Origin: Gammaproteobacteria bacterium
GTDB lineage: Bacteria; Pseudomonadota; Gammaproteobacteria; Ga0077536
Assembly (NCBI GenBank): GCA_024235015.1
Contig: JACKNG010000008.1
Location: forward strand, 247,000 to 310,999
DNA length: 64,000 bases
Direction of reading: 5' to 3'
Shown: piece after piece, positions 43,031-51,729 of the stretch
How the letters are laid out: each line of letters begins with the position of its first letter
How positions within the stretch are numbered: position 1 is the stretch's first letter
Position numbers and translations under genes: made by a program
The notes under the pieces: model-generated
What the model was told of the DNA's origin: nothing
Seen by the model: only the letters and a program-made list of their open reading frames with translations
Database searches by the model: none

Positions 43031-43834
43031 ATGGGCTCAGTCGATTGCAGCATCGACGGCGGCATTGCCACCGTCACCTTCACCAACCCGCCGAAGGGCT
43101 TCCTCACCTCCGCCATGGTGGCCCAGGCCAGCGACATCATGGCGCGCCTCGAGGACGACGAGGCGGTCCGCGTGATCGTCTTCACCGGCGGCCTGCCCGA
43201 CGTCTTCATCCGCCATTTCTCGGTCGAGGAAATCATCGAGATGACCAAGGCGCTGAAAGCGCGCCGCGCACGGGGACAGGCCGACCCGCGCTTCGCCCGC
43301 ACCCCGCTGCGCATGCTGTGGGAGAACATCGACAACTCGCGCAAGCCCACCATCGCCGCCATCAACGGCTACTGCGGCGGCGGTGGCTGCGAACTGGCGC
43401 TGGCCTGCGACATCCGCCTGGCCGGCCCGGGCGACTACACCATCGGCCAGATGGAGATCCTGGTCGGCATCCTGCCGGGCGCCGGCGGCACCACCCGCCT
43501 GGCGCGCCTGGTCGGCACCGGCAAGGCGCTCGAATGGGTGCTGCGCGGGCGCACCTTCCACCCGCAGGAGGCCGCCGCCGAGGGCCTCGTGCATCACTAC
43601 GTCGAGGGCGACGTGCTGGCCGCCGCGCACGACATGGCGCGCGAGTTCCTCGACAAGCCGGCCGCCGCGCTGGCCGCGATCAAGCAGGTGCTGCGCTCGA
43701 GCTGGGGCAAGAGCACTGCCGACGGCGTCGACGAAGAAGGCGACCTGTTCGCGAACCTCATCGCCAGCGACGCCCGCGCGTTGGAGATGATGGAGGACTA
43801 CGTCGCCGGCGGGCACCAGTTGAAGAAGTTCTGA
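43031..43834 (+). CDS. Enoyl-CoA hydratase/isomerase family protein
   Basis: A 267-residue crotonase-fold protein adding water to an enoyl-CoA. GIATVTFTNPPKGFLTSAMV opens the fold, then YCGGGGCELALACDIRLAGP and MEILVGILPGAGGTTRLARL hold the oxyanion glycines and both catalytic glutamates (CEL and MEI, equal to Glu144 and Glu164 of rat hydratase, with one extra residue between them). A GPE-like ASDARALEMMEDYVAGGHQL ends it. Start ATG follows AGGGGAG. Divergent from the DUF169 gene by about 100 bases. Confidence 0.88.
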   Translation: MGSVDCSIDGGIATVTFTNPPKGFLTSAMVAQASDIMARLEDDEAVRVIVFTGGLPDVFIRHFSVEEIIEMTKALKARRARGQADPRFARTPLRMLWENIDNSRKPTIAAINGYCGGGGCELALACDIRLAGPGDYTIGQMEILVGILPGAGGTTRLARLVGTGKALEWVLRGRTFHPQEAAAEGLVHHYVEGDVLAAAHDMAREFLDKPAAALAAIKQVLRSSWGKSTADGVDEEGDLFANLIASDARALEMMEDYVAGGHQLKKF

Positions 43835-43861
43835 GCGCGGTGCGGCTTGCCATCGCCGCGG

Positions 43862-46003
43862 TCACGGCGTCGGCGGGCCGCACCGTTCCGGAGCGATCGC
43901 CCGCGCCGCCGTGCAGGCCGCGACGAAGTCGTACGGCACCTCGTCGCGGCAGTCCGGCCACTGCCCGCTGCCGAGCCAGAATTCGACCAGCCCGAGACGT
44001 GCACACAGGCCCGGGAAACGCGAATCATCGCGCAGCTCGGGCATGTCGGCCTGGAACAGCAGAGCAGTGCGATAGCCGTCCGGGCCCATGATGTCGTCGG
44101 CCGTGCCGGCCGGGCCGAGCCGCGCTTGCGCGGCGGCCGCGTAGGCCTCGTCGACCAATCCCAGGTGGGCCGCGTAGACCAGGTGTGAGAGATCGATGCC
44201 TCCACTGCGCGCGACCTGAGTGGCCAGCGAATCGCGCCACTCGGCGATGCGCGCCGCAGTCGGGTCGCGCTTGGCCCTGATGAACGGCAGCCCCTCGCGA
44301 AATTCGCGCAGCTCGCGTTTTTCCGCTACCGCCAGTAGTCGATCCACGGCCGCCCACTCGCCCTGGAAGGCGTAGGCCCGCAGCAGGCTCGACACCGGGA
44401 AGCTCATGCCCGGCGTGCGTTCGACCAGGTCCTCGAACAGAGGCACGGCGTCCTGCGTGCGGCCCGCGGCCATGTAGGCCAGGCCGAGCAGGTTGGCCGC
44501 CATCGGGTTGAGCGTATCGAGACGAAAGGCGAGTTCCGTCGGCGCCACGCTCGCGCGCACGCGGCCGGTTGTGCGCATGAACCAGCCCACGTAGATGGCC
44601 TCGGCGCAGGCCGGGTTGGCGCGCAGGCGATCGAGCACGGCCTCGCCGGCGGCAAACTGGCCGAACGGCGGGTTGACGAACAGCAGGCCGGCCAGCGCAT
44701 CGCTGCGCTGTGGTTCGAGTTCGAGCGCGCGCGCGGCTTCGGCACGGACACGCGCCGCGCTCGCCGGGCGCTCGGTGAAGGGCTGGTAGAAATGCAGCCA
44801 CGCGCGCAGGAAGGCCAAGCGCCCCCAGGCCGGCGCTAAATCCGGCGCGCGCGCGGTGACCGCTTCGAGCGTGACGACATGCACCCGCAACTCGTCCGGC
44901 GCGAACGATTGCGGCTGGGCGCGCAGGTAGAGGTCGTAGACCGCGGGGTCGACGGCCGGCCGCGCGGGACGGGTGAAGGTCTCGTCGAGCGCGGCCGCAA
45001 TTTGTTCGGCGATCTCGTCCTGTACCGCGAAGATGTCCTCGAGACCGCGGTCGAAACGCTGCGACCACAGCGTGATGTTGGCGTGCGTCTCGATCAACTG
45101 CGCCGACACCCGCACGCGTTGCGCGGCCCGCCGCACCGAACCGTCCAGCACGTGTGAGCAGTGCAGCAGCGCGGCTGCCCGGGCCTTCTGCTCGCCGCGC
45201 AACTGGAAACTCGAAGTGCGGCCGATCACCTTGAGCGACGACAGTGACGACAGGCGCTGGATGATCTCATCACTGACACCATCGGAGAAGAACTGCATCT
45301 CGGGATCGTTCGACAGGTTGTCGAAGGCAAGCACTGCCAGAACCTGCATCGCGGCGCTGGCCGCGGCCGTACCACTGGCGACCGGCCAGGCCTTGCCGGT
45401 AGCGGGCAGCGGCCCGGCGACGAAAGCGGGATACGCGCCGACCTCGTGGATGGCGACGGCTTCCGCCACCCCGGCCAGCCGGTAGTCGCCATGCGCGAAC
45501 CAAGCCAGGGCCTCTGCCTCGCCCGCGCCGACCATCCCGCGCCGCGCGAGTTCGCAGGCCACGCCGGTGAGCAGGATGCGGCCGTCGCCGGCCAGGGCCA
45601 TGACCCGTGCCGCGATTGCCTTGGCCAGGCCCTCGACTTCGATTCGCTTGGCCCCGCGGGCGATGTCGGCCGGCGGGTTTTCACGCAGCACGACCTCACC
45701 GAGGTGGATACCGACGCGCGCGCGCAGCAGCAGACCGCTCGCCGCGGCGAGTCGTGCGAGCCCATCCTGGTAACCGAGCGCGAAACGCACGGCCGCGGCC
45801 GGCCGCTCGAACAGGAGCAGGAAGCCGTCGCTCTTGTCGATTTCGAGCCCGTCGCAGGCACTCAGCAGGTCGCGGGCCATGCGGTCGTGGCGCATGAGGA
45901 GATCGGCGGCAGCGGCATCGCCGACACGCTCGACGAGGGCGGTGCTATCGACCAGGTCGCACAGCAGCACGGTGCGGACCACGGGCGGCACCGTCGCCGT
46001 CAC
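43862..46003 (-). CDS. Class III cyclase-like protein with TolB-like and TPR regions
   Basis: A 713-residue signalling protein. Residues about 8-160 resemble a class III adenylate/guanylate cyclase domain: VLLCDLVDSTALVERVGD (first metal Asp), KSDGFLLLFERPAAAVRFAL (second Asp), VGIHLGEVVL. Residues about 235-385 match the TolB-N/CadC-associated region (LAFDNLSNDPEMQFFSDGVS then DEIIQRLSSL). The remainder is an Ala-rich TPR-like array (AWGRLAFLRAW; NLLGLAYMAAGRTQDAVPLF). The transition-state Asn-Arg pair is not clear, so activity is uncertain. GTG start at 46003 is 25 bases after the phosphatase gene. Confidence 0.75.
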   Translation of the reverse strand: MTATVPPVVRTVLLCDLVDSTALVERVGDAAAADLLMRHDRMARDLLSACDGLEIDKSDGFLLLFERPAAAVRFALGYQDGLARLAAASGLLLRARVGIHLGEVVLRENPPADIARGAKRIEVEGLAKAIAARVMALAGDGRILLTGVACELARRGMVGAGEAEALAWFAHGDYRLAGVAEAVAIHEVGAYPAFVAGPLPATGKAWPVASGTAAASAAMQVLAVLAFDNLSNDPEMQFFSDGVSDEIIQRLSSLSSLKVIGRTSSFQLRGEQKARAAALLHCSHVLDGSVRRAAQRVRVSAQLIETHANITLWSQRFDRGLEDIFAVQDEIAEQIAAALDETFTRPARPAVDPAVYDLYLRAQPQSFAPDELRVHVVTLEAVTARAPDLAPAWGRLAFLRAWLHFYQPFTERPASAARVRAEAARALELEPQRSDALAGLLFVNPPFGQFAAGEAVLDRLRANPACAEAIYVGWFMRTTGRVRASVAPTELAFRLDTLNPMAANLLGLAYMAAGRTQDAVPLFEDLVERTPGMSFPVSSLLRAYAFQGEWAAVDRLLAVAEKRELREFREGLPFIRAKRDPTAARIAEWRDSLATQVARSGGIDLSHLVYAAHLGLVDEAYAAAAQARLGPAGTADDIMGPDGYRTALLFQADMPELRDDSRFPGLCARLGLVEFWLGSGQWPDCRDEVPYDFVAACTAARAIAPERCGPPTP

Positions 46004-46028
46004 CCGACAAGCCCGTGTTGGTCCGCGA

Positions 46029-47168
46029 TCACGGCAGGCGCCGCGCCACGACCACGGCGGTGACGTCGTCACGCTGGCCGACGTCCGCGGCGAAACGCCC
46101 GACCCCGGCGGCGATTTCGGCGACCAGTCCGGCGGCATCCGGCGGCGCGCCCCGCACGATTCCGGCGAGCCCGTCGACGCCGAGCGGCGCTCTCGCCGCG
46201 TCGATGGCCTCGGTCACGCCGTCGGTATAGAGCACGAGCGCGTCGCCCGCCGCGATCGCGATCTCGCTCTCGGTGAACGTCACGTCGGCGAGAATGCCGA
46301 GGACCGTCCCGCCGGCGCAGGCGAATTCCCGGGCAGCCTGCGCGTCGGCCAGCAACGGGGGTGGATGACCCGCGTTGCTGGCACGCAGGGTGAACTCGCG
46401 GGTGTCGAGCACGGCGTAGAAGACCGACACGAACATGCCCGGGATGTCGCGCTGGACGAGGAACTCGTTGACCTCGGCCAGGCAGTCGGCCGGCGCCGCG
46501 CCGGTCATGCCGACCGAGCGCAGGGCGGTGCTGGCGATCGCCATGTAGAAAGCGGCCGGGATGCCTTTGCCGGAGACGTCGGCGATGAGCACGCCGAGGC
46601 GGCGCTCGTCGATGGCAAAGACGTCGTAGAAGTCGCCGCCGATGCCGTGGGCCGGGCGCATCACGGCGGCGACGTCGAGACCGTCGCGCGCCGGGAAGCG
46701 GTGTGGCAGCACGCGCTGTTGCATGTCGGCGGCAATGTCGAGTTCGCGGCGCAGCGCCGAGTAGGCGGCGCGCTCGCGCCAGTCGCGCCGGCGCCGCTCG
46801 ACCCGTTCCATCACCCGCGTCAGGGTGGCGATGAAGTCGTCGGTGCGCAGTGGCTTGAGCAGGATCTCGGCGGCCCCCTCGGTGAAGGCGCTGCGCACCC
46901 GGCCGATGTCGCGACCGTCGGTCAGGGCGATGCGCGGCACGCGCAGCGAGCGTTCCAGCAGGCGCTTGAAGAGCCCCAGGCCGGACACCGCGCCACCGTC
47001 GATGCTGACCATGGCGAGATCGAAGCGCGCCTCGCCGTGCAGCAGCCCGAGCGCGGCGGTGTCGTCGGCGGCGAAACTGAGCGTGACCGCGCGGGTGGTG
47101 GCGCCCGCCAGGCAACGCTCGAGGTCGTCGCGGATCGCCGGGTCGTCGTCGATGACGAGGATGTGCAT
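46029..47168 (-). CDS. PP2C/SpoIIE phosphatase with atypical receiver domain
   Basis: A 379-residue RsbU-type protein: receiver-like domain 1-118, short coiled coil, then a PPM serine phosphatase domain (VLPHRFPARDGLDVAAVMRP, HGIGGDFYDVFAIDERRLGV, LIADVSGKGIPAAFYMAI, YTDGVTEAIDA, GQRDDVTAVVV). The acidic pair DDD (7-9) and the Lys (ILLKPL) are kept, but the phosphoacceptor position in FDLAMVSIDGG reads Ser55 in place of Asp, with an Asp two residues later. Such receivers may signal without phosphorylation. Next to the cyclase-TPR gene on the same strand. Confidence 0.85.
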   Translation of the reverse strand: MHILVIDDDPAIRDDLERCLAGATTRAVTLSFAADDTAALGLLHGEARFDLAMVSIDGGAVSGLGLFKRLLERSLRVPRIALTDGRDIGRVRSAFTEGAAEILLKPLRTDDFIATLTRVMERVERRRRDWRERAAYSALRRELDIAADMQQRVLPHRFPARDGLDVAAVMRPAHGIGGDFYDVFAIDERRLGVLIADVSGKGIPAAFYMAIASTALRSVGMTGAAPADCLAEVNEFLVQRDIPGMFVSVFYAVLDTREFTLRASNAGHPPPLLADAQAAREFACAGGTVLGILADVTFTESEIAIAAGDALVLYTDGVTEAIDAARAPLGVDGLAGIVRGAPPDAAGLVAEIAAGVGRFAADVGQRDDVTAVVVARRLP

Positions 47169-47242
47169 GACGCGCGCCCGGCTACGCGCTCACGCAGCGC
47201 GAGCCGGGCCGGCGGTCCCGGCCCGTGGCGACGCGGCAACGC

Positions 47243-47896
47243 TCACAGCGGTTGCCGCCGGTAGTCCGGGTCGTCGAGCCCGGCGATGGCGACGAAACGC
47301 GGCAGCGCGCGGAAACGCGCGATCCAGGCCTCGACGTGCGGGTAGGGATGCAACGCGATGTCGCCCATCGGCGCCAGCGCGACGTAGGGGAATACCGCGA
47401 CGTCGGCGATGGTCGGCCCGTCCAGCGCGAGCCAGTCGTGATCGGCCAGGTGTTGGTCGAGAATGGCCAGCGACTTCGCGCCGCGGATACGCGCCTCGGC
47501 CAGCACGTCGTGGGGGAAATCCGCCGGCAGACCGTTGGCCGGGATACCGAACGACACCACGGCACGGGCGGTGAACACGCCGAACTGCACCCAGCTCGCG
47601 GCGAAGGCCAGCCATTGCACGATCTCGGCCTGCTCGTCGGGTTCTTCCGACCACCAGCCGCCGCCCGGGTGCTTGCCGGCGAGGTAGACCAGGATGGCGG
47701 CGGAGTCGGCCAGCACGAGGTCGCCGTCGACCAGCAACGGCACCTCGCCACGCGGGTTGAGCGCGAGGAATTCCGCGCCGTGCTGCTCGTCGGTCATGAG
47801 GTCGACGCGGCGTTCCTCGACCTCGATGCCGAGGAAGCTCACCAGCAGGCGCACCTTGTAACTGTTGCCCGATTCCTCGTGCGTGTAGAGCTGCAT
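47243..47896 (-). CDS. Glutathione S-transferase
   Basis: A 217-residue GST. N-terminal thioredoxin-like domain: QLYTHEESGNSYKVRLLVSF, LNPRGEVPLLVDGDLVLADS with the cis-Pro and the Ser/Ser glutathione contact; C-terminal helical domain with LDGPTIADVAVFPYVALAP. A proteobacterial theta/beta-like GST. It follows hpaI on the same strand by 25 bases, so it may serve the same catabolic unit, for example maleylpyruvate-type or detoxifying chemistry, but this is inference. Confidence 0.87.
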   Translation of the reverse strand: MQLYTHEESGNSYKVRLLVSFLGIEVEERRVDLMTDEQHGAEFLALNPRGEVPLLVDGDLVLADSAAILVYLAGKHPGGGWWSEEPDEQAEIVQWLAFAASWVQFGVFTARAVVSFGIPANGLPADFPHDVLAEARIRGAKSLAILDQHLADHDWLALDGPTIADVAVFPYVALAPMGDIALHPYPHVEAWIARFRALPRFVAIAGLDDPDYRRQPL

Positions 47897-47921
47897 TCTC
47901 CCCCTCTCCCCTGCCGCCGGT

Positions 47922-48728
47922 TCAGTAACTGCCATCGCTGCGACCGCCGTCGCCAGTGCCGGCACCGAAGGCCGCGGCCAGCGCGCTCGAGCCGCGCGCG
48001 AGCAGGCCGACATCGGTGCCGACGGCGACGAAGCCGCAACCGAGTTCGAGGTAGCGCCGCGCCTGGGCCACGTCGGCCGACAGGATGCCGGCCGGCTTGC
48101 CGGCGGCACGGATGCGCGCAACGGCGTCGCCGATCGCGGCCTGCACCGGCGCCGCGCCGGGCTGGCCGCGGTGGCCGAGCGCGGCAGCGAGATCGGCCGG
48201 GCCGATGAACACGCCGTCGACGCCGTCGGTGGCGACGATGGCATCGAGCGCGTCGAGCCCGGCGCGGGTCTCGATCTGCACCAGCAGGCAGATCTCGTCG
48301 TCGGCCCGCGCGAGGTAATCGCCGATGCGGTTGTAGGCCGAGGCCCGCACCACCCCGCTGCCGACCCCGCGGATGCCGTCCGGCGGGTAGCGGCAGGCAC
48401 GCACCAGCGCGGCCGCCTGGGCGGCCGATTCGACCAGCGGGACGAGCAGGCTCTGGAAGCCGATGTCGAGGTACTGCTTGATCAGGCGCACTTCGCCGAG
48501 CGGCGGGCGGCCCACGGCGTGGCTGGCGAACGGCGCCACGGCCTGCAACTGGGCCAGCAGACCGGGCACGTCGTTGGGACCGTGCTCGCCGTCGAACAGC
48601 AGCCAGTCGAAGCCGGCGCCGGCACAGATCTCGGCCGTCAGCGGGCTGGCCAGCGCCTGCCACAGGCCGATCTGCGGCCGGCCGGCGGCGAGCGCGGCCT
48701 TGAAGCGGTTCGGCGCCAGGCTGGCCAC
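47922..48728 (-). CDS. hpaI: HpcH/HpaI-family aldolase
   Basis: A 268-residue class II pyruvate aldolase. Seen: DWLLFDGEHGPNDV (catalytic His and metal-site region), SLLVPLVESAAQAAALVRAC, LLVQIETRAGLDALDAIVA and DGVFIGPADLAAALGHRG, and the Gly-rich end. In the homoprotocatechuate pathway HpaI cleaves 4-hydroxy-2-oxoheptanedioate to pyruvate and succinic semialdehyde. GTG start at 48728 is only two bases after the hpaH stop, so the pair is co-translated. Other HpcH-family substrates are possible. Confidence 0.82.
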   Translation of the reverse strand: MASLAPNRFKAALAAGRPQIGLWQALASPLTAEICAGAGFDWLLFDGEHGPNDVPGLLAQLQAVAPFASHAVGRPPLGEVRLIKQYLDIGFQSLLVPLVESAAQAAALVRACRYPPDGIRGVGSGVVRASAYNRIGDYLARADDEICLLVQIETRAGLDALDAIVATDGVDGVFIGPADLAAALGHRGQPGAAPVQAAIGDAVARIRAAGKPAGILSADVAQARRYLELGCGFVAVGTDVGLLARGSSALAAAFGAGTGDGGRSDGSY

Positions 48729-48730
48729 GT

Positions 48731-49531
48731 TCAGGCGAAGCGCATGGTGACGGCGCCGAGCGGGCCGTAGTCGACGTGCACGGTGTCACCGGCGGCGACG
48801 AAGATCGGCGCGGTGAACGAGCCGGCGAGGATGACCTGGCCGGGTTCGAGCGCGACCCCGCGCGGCGCCAGCTTGTTGGCCAGCCAGGCGACGCCGTGGG
48901 CCGGGTGGTTGAGCACCGCCGCGGCCACCCCCGATTCCTCGATCACGCCGTTCTTGTACAGCAACGCGGACGCCCAGCGCAGGTCGACGTCGTGCGGGCG
49001 CACCGGGCGCCCGCCGAGCACCACGCCGGCGTCGGCGGCATTGTCGGCGATGGTGTCGAAGACCTTGCGCGTGGCGCCGCTGGCCGGGTCGATACGCGCG
49101 ATGCGGGCGTCGATGATCTCGACCGCAGGGACCACGTGGTCGGTGGCGTTGAGGACGTCGAACAGGGTGCAGCCGGGGCCTTCGAGGCGGCGCGCGAGGA
49201 CGAAGGCGAGTTCGACTTCCACGCGCGGCTCGATGTAGCGCGCCGGGATCTCGGCGCCGGAGTCGTAGAACATGTCCTCGAGCAGGGCGCCGTAATCGGG
49301 CTCGGTGATGTTCACCGCGCGCTGCATGGCGCGCGAGGTGAGCCCGATCTTGTGGCCGCGCAGGCGCGCGCCGCGGGCGATCTTCATGTCGACCCAGGCA
49401 CGCTGCACGGCGTAGCCGTCGTCGATGTCCATGGCGGGGAATTCGAGCGAGAACTGCCCGACCTGGCGGCGTTCGCGCTCGGCGTCGTCGAGACGCGCGG
49501 CGAGTTCTTCGATGGTGTCGCGGTTGAGCAT
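48731..49531 (-). CDS. hpaH: 2-oxo-hept-3-ene-1,7-dioate hydratase
   Basis: A 266-residue fumarylacetoacetase-fold hydratase that in the homoprotocatechuate pathway hydrates 2-oxo-hept-3-ene-1,7-dioate. Features: RGHKIGLTSRAMQRAVNITE followed by PDYGALLEDMFY, IEPRVEVELAFVLARRLEGP (metal Glu residues), and VILAGSFTAPIFVAAGDTVH followed by VDYGPLGAV. The gene order hpaH-hpaI supports the assignment; the earlier genes hpaBC, D, E, F are not in the window. Related 2-hydroxypenta-2,4-dienoate hydratases are an alternative. Confidence 0.85.
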   Translation of the reverse strand: MLNRDTIEELAARLDDAERERRQVGQFSLEFPAMDIDDGYAVQRAWVDMKIARGARLRGHKIGLTSRAMQRAVNITEPDYGALLEDMFYDSGAEIPARYIEPRVEVELAFVLARRLEGPGCTLFDVLNATDHVVPAVEIIDARIARIDPASGATRKVFDTIADNAADAGVVLGGRPVRPHDVDLRWASALLYKNGVIEESGVAAAVLNHPAHGVAWLANKLAPRGVALEPGQVILAGSFTAPIFVAAGDTVHVDYGPLGAVTMRFA

Positions 49532-49623
49532 GGCCGCGCTAGCCTAGCGTCGCCACGCCGGCGAGGAAAGGCCCGCGGGGACCGGCCGCGACGGCGTTGC
49601 CGCGGCGGTCCGCGTGTCCTCCC

Positions 49624-50406
49624 CTATTGCATGTACCAACCGTGGCTGACCACCAGCGACTGCCCGGTCAGCGCGTTGCTGGGGAAGGCGGCGAACAGCA
49701 GCGCGACCTCGGCGACGTCCTCCACGGTGGTGAACTCCTTGTCGACGGTCTGGCCGAGCATGACGCGCTCGACGACCTCCTTCTCGGAGATGCCGAGCGA
49801 GGCGGCCTGCTCGGGGATCTGCTTGTCGACCAGCGGCGTGCGCACGAAGCCGGGGCAGATGACGTTGGCGCGGATGCCGTCGGCCGCGCCTTCCTTGGCG
49901 ATCACCCGCGCCAGGCCGAGCAGGCCGTGCTTGGCGGTGACGTAGGCCGATTTCAGCGGCGAGGCCTCCTTGGAATGCACCGAACCCATGAAGATGACGG
50001 CGCCGCCGCCCTGCTTGCGCATGTAGGGCAGGCAGGCACGCGAGGTCAGGAAGGCACCGTCGAGGTGGATGGCGAGCAGCTTCTTCCACTCGGCGAAGGG
50101 GAATTCCTCCAGCGGGTGGACGATCTGGATGCCGGCGTTGGAGACCAGCACGTCGATGCCGCCCCAGCGTTCGGCCACCGCCGCGACGCCGCTGCCGACC
50201 GCCGCCTCGTCGGTAACGTCCATGGCGATACCCATGGCGCTGCCGGGGCCGGCGGCGCTGAGTTCGGCCGCCGTGGCGGCCGCGTGCTCGCGATCGAGAT
50301 CGGCGATGGCGACGCGCGCGCCCTCGGCGACGTAGCGTTTCGCGATGGCCGCGCCGATGCCGCGCGCGGCGCCGGTGACGAGGCAGACCTTGTTGGCGAG
50401 TTTCAT
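49624..50406 (-). CDS. 3-hydroxybutyrate dehydrogenase
   Basis: A 260-residue SDR enzyme oxidising (R)-3-hydroxybutyrate to acetoacetate in poly-hydroxybutyrate or ketone-body use. Motifs: CLVTGAARGIGAAIAKRYVA, NAG, and YVTAKHG with the catalytic Tyr and Lys; the phrases MGSVHSKEASPLKSAYVTAK, ANVICPGFVRTPLVDKQIPE and LTGQSLVVSHGWYMQ are specific for the HBDH group. A patatin-type lipase lies 34 bases upstream on the same strand. Confidence 0.92.
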   Translation of the reverse strand: MKLANKVCLVTGAARGIGAAIAKRYVAEGARVAIADLDREHAAATAAELSAAGPGSAMGIAMDVTDEAAVGSGVAAVAERWGGIDVLVSNAGIQIVHPLEEFPFAEWKKLLAIHLDGAFLTSRACLPYMRKQGGGAVIFMGSVHSKEASPLKSAYVTAKHGLLGLARVIAKEGAADGIRANVICPGFVRTPLVDKQIPEQAASLGISEKEVVERVMLGQTVDKEFTTVEDVAEVALLFAAFPSNALTGQSLVVSHGWYMQ

Positions 50407-50440
50407 GGCGAGATCCTCCTGGGTGGGGTGGCGGGGACGT

Positions 50441-51595
50441 TCAGTCGTCGGTGTCGTGGGTGAGGTCGAGCACGGTGACGCCGTCGCGTTGCGGGTCGCG
50501 TTCGCGCCAGGCGCGGTGGCGCAGGGTGCGGCGGACGTCCTGCACGCCGTTGCGCCAGTGTTCTTCGATCGTCCAGCGCGAGAAGTCGTAGTCCTTGCCG
50601 TGCGTGTGGTAGAGCTTGTGGCGGTGGATCAGGTGGACGATGGTGACGGCGGCATTACAGCTCGCCTCGCGCAGGTACTGGACGTCCGGGTCGTCGGCGA
50701 ACTCGGGCGGCAGGCGCGCGAGCAGGCGATGGGCCGCGCGGCGCAGGGCCTGGCCCTGGCGGAAGACGTCGGTGTTGAGGCGCGTACGGCTGGAGAAGCG
50801 GATGTCCTTCTCGCGCTCGTAGACCTCGGCGAGGTCGCGCGGCAGCTGGCCGCGAGCGCTGAACAGGTCGACCTGGAAGATGTTCATGTCCGGCCGTGGC
50901 AATTCGTCGAGTACGTACTGCAGCGGGGTGTTAGAGACGATGCCGCCGTCCCAGTAGTACTCGCCGTCGATTTCGATCGGCGGGAATCCCGGCGGCAGCG
51001 CGCCGCTCGCCATGACGTGCTCGGGGCCGAGTTCACGCTGGCGGCTGTCGAAGTAGGCGAAGTTGCCGCTGCGCAGGTTGACGGCGCCGACACTGAGCCG
51101 GGTCGGGCCGTGGTTGATGCGATCGAAGTCGACCAGCTGCTCCAGGGTGCGCCGCAGCGGCGCGGTGTCGTAGACGCTGAGCGCCTGCGGCGCACCCGGC
51201 GGGTAGCACAGCGCCGGTGGCAGGCGCGGAGTGAAGAAGCCGGGCAGGCCGCCGGCGGCGGCGAGCGCCGAGCTGGCGTCGTTGAACCAGGCGCGGCCGG
51301 CATCGCCCGGCACCGCCGGTGGCGCGCGCAGGGTGGCCGATACGCCGTCCCAGAAGGCGTGCAGGCGATCGAGGCGCGACGCCGGCGGGTTGCCGGCGAT
51401 GAGTGCGGCATTGATGGCGCCGATCGAAATGCCGGCGACCCAGTCGGGACGGCAGCCGGCGGCATCGAGGGCCTCGTAGACGCCGGCCTGGTAGGCGCCC
51501 AGCGCGCCGCCACCCTGCAGCACCAGCACGGTCTGCGGTGGCGGCCAGGCGGCGCCGGTCGGCCGACGATGGTTTCGTTCGCGAGTCGCGCTCAT
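50441..51595 (-). CDS. Patatin-like phospholipase with DUF3734 end
   Basis: A 384-residue Ser-Asp-dyad lipid hydrolase. Patatin motifs: VLVLQGGGALGAYQAGVYEA (oxyanion), AGISIGAINAALIAG (G-x-S-x-G) and YYWDGGIVSNTPLQYV (Asp of the dyad). The C-terminal region (IHRHKLYHTHGKDYDFSRWTIEEHW) matches the DUF3734 extension seen in bacterial patatins beside 3-hydroxybutyrate dehydrogenase. Start ATG at 51595 follows GGAG. It may release acyl chains or hydroxybutyrate; substrate unknown. Confidence 0.9.
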   Translation of the reverse strand: MSATRERNHRRPTGAAWPPPQTVLVLQGGGALGAYQAGVYEALDAAGCRPDWVAGISIGAINAALIAGNPPASRLDRLHAFWDGVSATLRAPPAVPGDAGRAWFNDASSALAAAGGLPGFFTPRLPPALCYPPGAPQALSVYDTAPLRRTLEQLVDFDRINHGPTRLSVGAVNLRSGNFAYFDSRQRELGPEHVMASGALPPGFPPIEIDGEYYWDGGIVSNTPLQYVLDELPRPDMNIFQVDLFSARGQLPRDLAEVYEREKDIRFSSRTRLNTDVFRQGQALRRAAHRLLARLPPEFADDPDVQYLREASCNAAVTIVHLIHRHKLYHTHGKDYDFSRWTIEEHWRNGVQDVRRTLRHRAWRERDPQRDGVTVLDLTHDTDD

Positions 51596-51729
51596 GGGAA
51601 CTCCGACCGTGGTCCGACGCCAGAATTCCGCAGTGCAGCAAAATTGTCCAGCGCCGGTCGGCCGGCGCGGTCCCGGTTCGGGTCGGCGGCGCGGGCCGAA
51701 GCCTGGCCAGGATGGCGGCCGGCAGACGG

